Shown: positions 23,130 through 32,956 of the stretch, in pieces
How the letters are laid out: every line of letters starts with the position of its first letter
How positions within the stretch are numbered: the stretch's first letter is position 1
Notes under the pieces: generated by a model
Told to the model about the DNA's origin: nothing
The model's database searches: none
What the model saw: only the letters and a program-made list of their open reading frames with translations
Program-made: the position numbers and the translations under genes
Source: Abelmoschus esculentus
Taxonomy: Eukaryota; Streptophyta; Magnoliopsida; Malvales; Malvaceae
Assembly: GCA_035048815.1 (NCBI GenBank)
Contig: JAUCBN010000035.1
Location: forward strand, 8,506,501 to 8,570,500
Direction of reading: 5' to 3'
Length of the DNA: 64,000 nucleotides

Positions 23130-26090
23130 CTATTCTTCAAGGGGTATTGGATGGAATAGAACTTGAGTGATGTAATGTTGGTGCAATGCTCCCGGCGATG
23201 TGAATCCATTACCATCTTTATACAACACCTCCACTACACCTCCTATATTGAAAGCTACCTTGAGGAGTTGTCTCGGGACAGACATTGGCCTTACCAGGAA
23301 CCCCTCATTCATGTCCTTCCTCGCATCCTTAATTCTTTCTCGACAATTTTTGATTGCTTTCTTCTTCGAAACACCATATTCCTTCATATAGCAAGAAAGC
23401 ATCGAATGTTGCCCCCGGTTCTCCTCTTCCTTCACAAAATATTAAGCCCGCACATTAAAATAAGTAAAGTTCTAGACATGGTGCTGACTAATTACTTGTG
23501 TCAACTTTGTTTATGAGTATAGTATTTGTACCTCATTACTACCTATATCATTGCATAGACGGACTATTGCGCATGAAGCTTTCAGAAATTCGGAATCGAT
23601 GTTTATCAACCACTGGTATGCAGCTTCATCTGCTTCTTCCATTCCCATCAGGAGCAGAGCCATGGTTACAATGAACGCAGATGACCATTTTGCATTTTCC
23701 AAATACTCATCCAAAGTTGGAAGAATCTTTTCATGTGTCCATAGAGCTTGAAAATGGTAAGACTTTACTACTTTTATGACCTAATCACAAAAAGTAGTAA
23801 AATTTAGTCAGTAAACTTCAAATATTTATGATCAGAAAATAAAAAGGAAAGACTGGTTGGAGTATTTTCACCTCTTCCTTAGTATAAGAGACACTGAAGT
23901 TTCTTCCTTCCTTGCTCACTTGCTCCTCTACCTCATCAGAAATATTTAAGATAGTCTCGTAAAGACATTTCAAGTAGTCCCCTTGTAGCTCATACATGGC
24001 ATCTTTACTGCATCTAAACATTAAAAAATGTATTTTACACTGCCATTCTTTTAAATGCAACACTTATAATATATAGACAAACCTTTCCATTGCCTTGGTC
24101 AATTGTTGGAGTTCTTCGAATAAGCCATATGCGTCGTAGGTATCGTCTAATAAGGTAATGGCCATGCACCATTTAGATAACACATTGCGGGAAAGTGCGA
24201 AACGTGGTTCAAATAGCGCTGCAATTGCTATGAAGAAACTCTCCACAGGTCTCTGTCTCACATGTGGAAATCTTGAAGCTATGCTTGATTCTTTCCACCA
24301 GCTGTGAGTGTGACAAAAATAATAATGGTTTTCTTTTGAAAATTGTAATTATAATTGTAAAAATATTCAAATAGCTAACTTTGAATCAAAAGACGTAATA
24401 TACCTATAAAAAAGGCCAAGTTCCTGCTGGTGTAGCATCTGGACTCGATTAAAATCATTTTTTGCAAACTTGAGCAGTACATGATTTTTTAACTCGTCGT
24501 TTTCGTAATAAGAGATGTATTGTCTTGCTTCTAGTCTTGGCATGCCTTTGTGATAAGGAAATTTTAAGATGTTTCCGATATATTCTCGGAGATGATGAGA
24601 GCATGATTGGCTTACCACCAAGGACTCTAAGTTGGATGTCGTGAAAGCAAGTGCTTTGTCTAGAATTATCTCTTCTCGCGTCCCCCAATGACTTGCTTCA
24701 TACAAACTTGTGATTCCCTTGATATTATTAGTGAGTTCTTCCTTGAATGTACCATCACCGATCTTGAACTTGTTAAACACGTCTGGCTCAAAATCAATGC
24801 ACCATGTTTCATCAATTAGTGTTGTTTATGCATGAGCGATAATGAAATAGTTCACTTACCACAAGGAATTCTATAACCATGTGACCTGAAAACTTGAAAT
24901 ATGACTGCAACAACATGCAAGTCATAGCCATAGTTATCAATGAGTTGATCCCATGTGATGAAAAGATGAGCAAGTTGTTTTTCTATCTCGGTCTCGAAGT
25001 GATACGAGACTCCTAGGCGGCATAGAGAATTGATGAAAAGTATATTCTCTACCGGATCACCCACAGATCTCATTAACATGTCCTTCACCATCAATTTCTG
25101 GACTTCTACTTTTCTTGAGCACGACTCGAATTCCTCCGTACAAAAAGCAAATACGTAAAAGGTTAGCTTGAATCATCCAACTTTTGAATCTTACCTATAA
25201 CGATTTACTTTGTATCAAGCATGAATTTAATTTAATTTTGAATCATCCAACTTTTGAATCTTACCTATAACGATTTACTTTGTATTAAGCATGAATTTAA
25301 TTTAATTTTGAATCATCAAATTAATAATTTGACTTTATTTTAATTATCTATTTCACTCATTCAACAATCTATAAAAGCGTAAGACTACTATATAAACGGA
25401 TCTTATCCCATATGAATTAAGGTCCACTTATATTATCGTAAATTCTACAAAATTTTTTCATTAATTTAAGATCATTAGTGTTCTTAGTGCATTCTTCACC
25501 AACACGCTTCATATAAGCTTATAATACCTTTGAGTACCGGAAAAGTTATGTTACATATTGTATGGATTTGATGGAAAAATTATTAGGTGAACCCTGTTCA
25601 CCACGTCATCCGTGGTCCCAAGCAATTAAGATCGTTGATCTCGATTTTTTTTTCAAGTGAATCATCACCTCTTTCTTACATGGACTTAGTGGGTGGGTAG
25701 TTATTATATGATTATCTAAAGATCAATAGTCCTGATTGCTTGGACCATGGATGACGTGGTGAACAGGGTTCACCTAATAGTCTCTCGGATTTAATGAGTT
25801 ATATAGTATAAAATAAGCAAAACTTAAATCATTACCGAATTTGTGAATGGAAGAGTTCTTAAACGATCCCCCCATATGTCTGGAGAAAAGTTTTGCAATG
25901 GACGCACAACGTCTTCGTGTTGTCGGGTAACTGCCGAAGGAGGTTGCTTTGATGCGGCTGCTGATATTGATGCCAAGTTGGTAGAAACAAAGCAAACGTT
26001 TCCTCTGATTTTGATCCGAATCATTGGACGATAGACTCTTCTCATGCAGAGGTAAGAGGAGGAGGCGGTGGTTGATGCTTGGAGTGCCAT
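23130..26090 (-). CDS. Terpene synthase, seven exons, apparently intact
   Basis: Class I terpene cyclase that ionises a prenyl diphosphate. Exons on minus: 26,090-25,836; 25,133-24,860; 24,782-24,404; 24,301-24,083; 24,013-23,872; 23,780-23,532; 23,429-23,130 (255, 274, 379, 219, 142, 249, 300 bp). All introns are GT-AG and the phases join without a break: 605 residues. An in-frame TAA directly precedes the ATG. The N-terminal TPS domain (from about residue 60) has RPx8W (R63, P64, W73), the TPS-a form, not the RRx8W of most monoterpene synthases. The C-terminal metal-binding domain (from about 260) has RQR (318-320), DDTYD (355-359) and the NSE motif N500/S504/E508, which is built across the exon 6/7 junction. 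Exon sizes of 219 and 249 bp are standard for the family. The first 55 residues are rich in Ser, Ala and Arg and poor in acidic residues, so a plastid transit peptide is possible; a cytosolic TPS-a enzyme would normally lack it. The product cannot be inferred. Confidence 0.93.
25171..25317. repeat. 70 bp tandem duplication in TPS intron 1
   Basis: AATCATCCAACTTTTGAATC starts at 25,171 and 25,241, and a third partial copy (AATCATC) at 25,311. The two full units differ at about one base. It lies 38 bp upstream of the exon 2 acceptor in gene orientation, so it extends the intron's 3' end without touching the splice site. Confidence 0.9.
25583..25777. mobile_element. 195 bp MITE in TPS intron 1
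   Basis: TTAGGTGAACCCTGTTCACC at 25,583 is matched by its exact reverse complement ending at 25,777. The TIRs extend about 60 bp each with few mismatches. TA dinucleotides flank both sides (25,581-25,582 and 25,778-25,779), as in Tc1/mariner-type (Stowaway-like) insertions. No coding capacity. The short core is AT-rich. Confidence 0.85.
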
Positions 26091-26157
26091 TTAATTGTTA
26101 TGCAGCTCTCTTATTATTGATGAAGCAAATGACAGGGATTAAAGTACTAGATTTATC

Positions 26158-26249
26158 TCTATTTATGCAAAGGCTTCTCTCTCTCTCTGGAGCCATCTTC
26201 CATTGAGGTTGTTTTTTATTCGATGCCATCCTTCCCTAGATTATTTATA
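26158..26249 (-). promoter_or_regulatory. Candidate core promoter of the terpene synthase
   Basis: Two TATA-like boxes lie upstream of the ATG on minus: TATAAATA (26,249-26,242), about 155 bp upstream, and CATAAATAGAG (26,168-26,158), about 70 bp upstream. Between them is a GAGAGAGAGAGA run (near 26,175-26,188), a frequent plant 5'-leader or GAGA-type promoter motif. Which TATA box is used cannot be decided from sequence. Confidence 0.45.
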
Positions 26250-26259
26250 AAAATAACAT

Positions 26260-27799
26260 CAATAAAATACTCCCAAATGTGTCATCTATATGTGAAATAC
26301 TCTCAAATAGATTTGTCAGCTACAAAACCATGCAACTTGGAGGTGATTTTATTATAATAACTTTCACATGCATGAAGGGATTCACTGCGTAGACGTTTGA
26401 ATGAGTAAAAATCTTTTGTCTTTTAATCTTGTTTCTTTTTTATATTTTCTATTAAAAATTTTAAAAAATTAAATTTTAAATCATAGACCTAATTTTATAC
26501 GTCCTAAATCATACACCTTAAAAAATAGACTTTACCCCTAATTTCTTAAATCATAACTACAACTTCTAACTTTAAACACTAAATTTTTTAATTTAAAATA
26601 AAACCCGATTACGATATAGAGGATTTACACCCATTTAGATACCCTATATGCAAAATCTACATTAATTATTTCAATTGTATACAAAATATTATATAACATG
26701 AACACAATATGTCTGCACTGGTAAAAGAAAGCCCAACGTTATCTGTGCAAAACATTAGAATTAATTAAAATTTGTCGTCATTACATTAACGTTAGCATCA
26801 CTCTAGGTATTGGTTTCAACGAAACAAGCTTCGTTTTTAGTTCCGAATATTGTCACAAAATTTTTAAATCAAATAAAATAATAATCTTATCTCGTGATTT
26901 AGATGAGATGTCTAACCTGTATCTTTTAATTATTTAATGATTCCACGATAAATTTTATGCACTAGTTCTCTATCATTAATCATGTATATTGTTTTATACT
27001 ATTAATTATTTAAATATTTTTAAAGTCATACAGACCAAAAGCATTATTATCTCTTTTTAGATTAAATCTAAAAATATTCTTATATTAATTTTTCGATATA
27101 CGAATAATAATTAAATTTTAGTAAATTATTCGATTTGATAACAAAACTTTTAGTTTCTTTAAAATTTTTATTAAACTTTTAGTTTTGTTTTAAACAGGTC
27201 ACTGACCCTTTAATAATCATTAAAAAGATAATATAACAGTCAAAATATTTTTATAATAACACATTTAATCGTCCACAATTGAATATTCAAAAAAAATTGT
27301 CCAAATTAAAAAATGAATTTAACACTCTCGTTTAAACAATATTTTAATTTTAGACTATTTTAATTAAAAATAATTAATTCATAAACTTTAAAATTAAAAT
27401 TTTATTTTCTAGGTCAAAAACGGTTTGAGTCTGATTTAGTTAATTGACAAGTTAATTCAGTTTAGATAGACTTTAGCTCGGGTTTATTTTAAGTCGATTT
27501 AATTTCTAGTCGAGTTCATTTCAAGTAAGGTTCATTTCATCCAGGTAATTTCAAGTCGGTTCCATTTCAAATTGGGTTAATTTAGGTTTTAAATTCGTAT
27601 TAAATTTGAGTTTTGCACGATTAGTCAATAGACTTCAATTTCGATCATTTCTAGTGAATTATTTAACTCCTTTCACGAACACAAATTATATTAAAAATAA
27701 ATATTAGGCTTTTGAATGAATAAAAATATCATAAAGATGTTTTTCGTAGAGTTTTTAGTTTTAATGTTGACTTAGTATGTTTGTTTGAGACTAGAGTTA
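26260..27799. other. AT-rich intergenic DNA
   Basis: No gene is seen. At 27,440-27,600 there is a degenerate short-period repeat of the type TTTCAAGTCGGTTCATTT, about 18-20 bp per unit, with no coding meaning. Confidence 0.4.
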
Positions 27800-29256
27800 G
27801 AAGAGATCATGCTCAACCTAATTTGAGCATACACAAATAAGTGATGCCTCACATGCAACTACAACCCCCATTAGTGGTTGATCGCCTGCTACACCCCCTA
27901 AAGAATGCTCTAATCATACTTTCGCTGTTGCTGCAACTAATGCTACCTCAAGTGATAGCAATTCTAGTAAGAGTGATGCCTTAGATGACAATAATGTTGT
28001 TGAGCCCGGAACTAACGTGATATTGGTTCCTCTACTATTGGTAAATCTAACGTTCATCCCATGCTCACGAGAAGTAAATGCGGCATGTTTAAACCAAAAC
28101 TTTATTCTTCTGTCTTGAGTGTTGAAGCTATCCTCAGCTCAATAGAACAAGCTATGCAATCCCCCGCATGGTGTGATACTGCACTGGCTGAGTACAACGC
28201 CCTTGTGGCAATGGCACATGGTCTCTTGTTCCCTTACCTAATGGTGCTCACACCATTGGATGCAAGTCGATATTTCGGGTTAAATACAACTTTAATGGGT
28301 CTATCTCGCATTATAAGACGTGTCTTGTTGCTAAGGGATTCTCACAAGTATCAAAACAAGACTTTGGCGATACTTTTAGTCACGTCGTTCATTTTTTTTC
28401 AAATTGAACATCCTCTTCTCATTGGCAATAACAAATAAGTGGAAGCTTCACCAAGTTGATGTTAACAACGCTTTTCTCAACAGCGAATTGGATGAGGAAG
28501 TTTTCATGATCCAACACCCTGAGTTCAAAAAGCTTGTTGAGGATGGCTCTATACTTGTTTGTTCTTTAAAGAAAGCTTTCTATGGGTTGTGACAATCTCC
28601 TCGCAATTGGTAAACGAAATTACATGACTATCTTGTTAGGCTTGGTTTTTAGGAATCAGTGGATGAAACGAATTTTTTTATTCGCAAAGACAATGATACG
28701 GTCACCTATCTCCTCGTCTACTTCAATGACATCATAGTTACTGGATCATCTGAAGCAATGGTTGAAGAAGTGATCCATAGTCTCAACACGCAATTTTCCT
28801 TCAAGGATTTAGGTGAGCTGTCTTATTTTCTTGGAATAACGGCTTATCGTAATGAGCATTCCTTGATACATAGCCAAAAGAAATACATCCTTGAGTTGCT
28901 AGAAAAGACCAAGATGATTCGGGCTAAACTATTATGGCTAAACTATCCCCCGCACCCATGGTCTCGTCGAGTAAGCTTGTACAAGATATTGGGAGCTCCA
29001 TTTCTGATTCATACACTTCTCGCAGTGTTGTTGGCGCTCACTGCTCTCTTGTACGTCTGTCATACTAGACCAGACATTGCTTTCAGTGTACATCGAGTGG
29101 CAAAATTTATGCACAAATTGTGCGGAGATCACGGCTGAGGTTAAACAAATATTGTGGCACCTTGTTGTAATGCTTGATCACAAGTTAGTTTTCTTTGCAT
29201 CAGATATGAGATTCAGACACATTGTGGCATTTGCGGAAGCTGATTAGGGTAGTAGT
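27800..29256 (+). pseudogene. Old Ty1/copia element, RT to RNase H, left part
   Basis: Plus-strand copia polyprotein remnant without gag, protease and integrase. 28,056-28,600 holds the start of the reverse transcriptase, including LHQVDVNNAFL and EEVFMI; a stop follows the YGL motif near 28,590. 28,659-29,138 holds LLVYFNDIIVTG, where the catalytic YVDD has become YFND, then FKDLGELSYFLGI and TRPDIAFSVHRVAKFM. There are several frameshifts and stops, so it is dead. The frame runs into RNase H (FAEAD) and is cut at 29,256 by the copia array; it resumes at 36,212. The left end is near 27,800, with no LTR recognised there. Confidence 0.85.
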
Positions 29257-29705
29257 TGAAGACTCTAAATCAAATAGAATTCGAATGAAATTGTCCAGGA
29301 ATAAAAAATTGTCAACAAAATGAAATTACCCACAGAATGAAAATTGCTCTGGCAATTGACAAATGCAATACTATTTTGAAATACTTTTCTTTTATTCCTT
29401 TGAATCTCTTCTATTTTCTCTCACACTCACCACAGCCACACACAACTACTCACTTATTCACTACTCACTCACATTCTCACTCACTCACTTTACAACGCAA
29501 TAGACAATGTCTTATATAGCAACTAGGCATTATTACATAATAAAACCTAATAAAAACTATAACTCATGTAACTCTCATAACTCCTATATTAAACTCCATA
29601 ACAACTAGTAACCCTCTATTAACTTTTGACATTTCAAATTCATAACTCCCCATTAACTCCTAAATTTTTAAGACTCACTAAAATTTCATTTAAGTTTATT
29701 CAACA
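29257..29705 (-). repeat. Copia array, left LTR (LTR1)
   Basis: 449 bp, the 3' LTR of the array. It differs from LTR3 by about 19 substitutions and two indels by eye (about 4%), one a 12 bp insertion in the CACTCACT-rich part. It carries a TATATAG motif near 29,513. Confidence 0.92.
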
Positions 29706-32518
29706 AAACTCCCCCGTAAACTTAAATGCTTCTTCCATCCATCATGCCAATCATATTCTTGCTTTCTTTCTGCAACTTGATTCTGACTCGCTTGTATCCT
29801 TTCACAACATGTCGCTTCTTGAATCGTTTTATCTCGCCTTGAACTTTCTTCTTTATCTTGAACACCCACTTTACACCAATAGAGTGACTTCCTTTCGACA
29901 ATAGGCTGACTTCTCATCAATTGTCTTAATCTCCTTATCTATGACAATTTGCCATTTCTTGTCTCGTGATCCCTCAAAGCTAATATTTTCAGCATCTGCC
30001 CTAAGATATACAAGATGTACCTCACTTGTCAAATCATACAAATCTTGTAAACTTCGCATTTTGGGTTCTCGTGGTTCATCTCCATCATCGATAGTTTCAG
30101 AACTTGCTGGTATGCATGTTGGTGTAGTAACTGATGATTCTCCAACTTCCATGATAATCTCTGCCGAATTGTTCCAATCTCATTCGCTCGCTTCATTTAC
30201 TCCCATATCACAATTCACAATCACCTTCTTGCTTATCGGATCGAGTAGTTTGTACCCTTTTGTCTTCTCATCATACCCAATAAAAATAAACCTTTTACTT
30301 TTGTCTTCGAGCTTCGTTCTTCGTTGATTCGGTACATGTGCATACGCCACACTACCAAACACTTTAAGATGAGAAACTGTTGGCTTTTGTCCGCTCCATG
30401 CCTCTTGTGGTGTTTGATCATCTAACTTTACATGTGGACAACGATTTTGTATATAGACGGCACATTGTACAGCTTCTGCCCAGAATTGTCTCGGCAATTT
30501 CTTTCTCTTAAGCATTGATCAAACCATGTCAAGAATGGTCTGATTCTTCCTCTCAGCCACACTATTTTGTTGAGGAGAGTATGGTGCGGTTAGAAATCTC
30601 CTCATCCCTTGCTCCTCGCAATATTCCATGAAAACCTTCGATGTATAGTCGTCACCTCTGTCTGATCGTACGACTTTGATATGTCTACCAGTTGCCTTCT
30701 CTACCATCACTTTTAACTTTTTGAACACCTCAAATGCATCGGATTTTTCTTTCAAGAAATACACCCAAGTTTTCCGTGAGAAATCATCAATAAACGAAAT
30801 GAAATATCTTTTACCGCTAAAAGATTCAGGAGTGATTGGTCCATATATGTCGGTATGAATCAAATCGAGTGGATGTTTAGCTCGATATTTTGCATTTTTT
30901 GAAACGATGTTCTTGCTTGCTTGCCAATCACACATTCTTCACAAAACTTGCCATCATAATCCATGTTCGGCAATCCGTGCACCATGTTCTTCTTTGCTAA
31001 CTCTTTTAGACCACCATGATAAAGGTGAACAAAACGAAGATGCCATAGCAATGCCTTGTCTTCTACATCGACTCGCAAACATTTTTCTCGCATGCTTCTC
31101 AAATTCAATTTGTACATCCGATTTTTGCCCATTTCAACTTTAGCAATCAGACGCCCTCGTTTATCCTTCAAGAGAAATACGCGATCTTTCAAAAATACCG
31201 AATCCTTTCTCCGTGAGTTGCCCCATACTCAAAATATTTGTCTTAAGGTATGGAACGTAATACACATCTTGGATTAACCCTATCATGTCATCCTTTTGTA
31301 AAAAGCAAATTGTACCTCGACATTTAACCTCAACTTTTGATGCATCACCAAACGACAAATGACCACCTTCAATCTTTTGCATGTCTTTGAATAAGTACTC
31401 GTGACCGCACATATGGTTGCTTGTGCCCGAGTCTAGGTACCACACATCATTCTCGTTGTTGACTTTATTTTTAACCATCAAAAGAACGCCTTCATTCGCT
31501 TCATCTTCCACTATTATGTTAGTTGTCATTTTCACCTTTTTATCAGCTCAACAATCTTTTGCATAATGCCCCACTTTTCCACAATTATAACATTTTTTAG
31601 AGTTGTAATCCTTCGCGTAATGACCATACTTGTAACACTTGTAACACTCGATGTTGGAGTAATTTGATCTGTCGTCTCTTCCTCGATTGTGTCCTCTTCC
31701 GCGCCAATTTGATTGGCTTGTTTGTCCCTTCTCTTTATAATATCCTTCATGACTATCTCTTTGACCACCACGACCATTTTCACGACCTCCATGGTCATAT
31801 CCTCTACCTAGAAAATTTTGAGAATAGAATACCTTCTCATCTCTGATTGACGCCTTAGTCTGAATTGCTTGCTTGAGTGTCTCCTCTTTCTTTTTCTTCT
31901 TACGTTATTCATGTGACTCAAGAGAACCGGTGAGTTCATCAACTGTGAGAGTTTCAAGGTCCTTTGACTCTTCTATCACGCACACAATATTCTCAAAATT
32001 ATTGGTTAATGATCTCAAGATCTTTTCGATAATTCTCGCATCGGTTAACGTTTCACCATTATGAGTAAGTTGGTTTGCCACAGCTTATACACGAGCAATG
32101 AAATCGGATATACTTTCCAATTCCTTCATCTTCATGCTCTCCAACTCGCCACGAAGAGCTTGGAGACGCACTTGCTTAACTCGGCCGGCTCCTTTAAACA
32201 CCTTTTTGAAAGTGTCCAACGCTTCTTTTGAAGTAGTTGCCCCGGCAATCTTCTCAAAGCTTGATTCGTCAATGGCTCTGAACATCATGTACAATGTCAC
32301 GTTATCCTTCAATCCCGCCTCTTTCAACGCTTTGGTTTGAGCCACCGTATATCCCGCGGTAGTTGTTGATTCTTCGAATCCTTCTTTGACAATCTCTCAT
32401 ACATCTTGAGATCCAAGAAGAGCTTTCATTTGAATACTCTAATTTTCGTAATTCGCCTTTGTTAGTCGTGGTAACGATATTTGACCCGTCAAATTTACCA
32501 TAAGCTTTGATACCAATT
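29706..32518 (-). pseudogene. Copia internal region A: gag-PR-INT, RT deleted
   Basis: Sense order on minus: gag fragment (32,345-32,085, with a stop at its end); two CCHC knuckles near 31,650-31,555 (CYNCGKVGHYAKDC intact, the first with its last C changed to Y); protease with the DSG-T-S core (WYLDSGTSNHMCGH, in 31,535-31,161); GAG-pre-integrase (31,192-30,860); integrase core with D, D and E in 30,935-30,519 (HTDIYGP, FIDDFSR, RSDRGDDYTS, PQQNSVAERKN); the post-integrase region (30,515-29,871). Only the first residues of RT (WVFKIKKK, frame-shifted) remain before the sequence jumps to the PPT: the RT core, YVDD and RNase H are deleted. Stops and frameshifts break it into at least six frames. 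Non-autonomous and dead. Confidence 0.92.
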
Positions 32519-32956
32519 TGAAGACTCTAAATTAAATAGAGTTCGAATGAAATTTCCCAGGAATAAAAAATTTTCAATAAAATGAAATTGCCCACAGAAT
32601 GAAAATTGCTCAAGTAATTGACAAATACAATACTATTTTAAAATGCTTTTCTTTTATTCCTTTGAATCTCTTTTATTTTCACTCACACTCACCATAGCCA
32701 CACACAACTACTCACTCACTCACATTCTCACTCACTCACTTTACAAAGAAATAGACAATGTCTTATATAGCCACTAGGCATTATTACATAATAAAACCTA
32801 ATAAAAACTATAACTCATGTAACTCTCATAACTCCTATATTAAACTCCATAACAACTAGTAACCCTCTATTAACTTTTGACATTTCAAATTCATAACTCC
32901 CCATTAACTCCTAAATTTTTAAGACTCACTAAAATTTCATTTAAGTTTATTCAACA
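32519..32956 (-). repeat. Copia array, middle LTR (LTR2), recombinant
   Basis: 438 bp. Its low-coordinate part (to at least 32,772) carries the LTR3 variants, and from 32,879 onward it carries the LTR1 variants. It also has two private changes near 32,680-32,697. It serves as 3' LTR for internal region B and 5' LTR for region A. Confidence 0.92.

Noticed and set aside
29626..30327. Plus-strand frames of 92 and 128 codons in the copia array
   Set aside because: They are antisense shadows of the minus-strand copia polyprotein and occur again 3,251 bp away.
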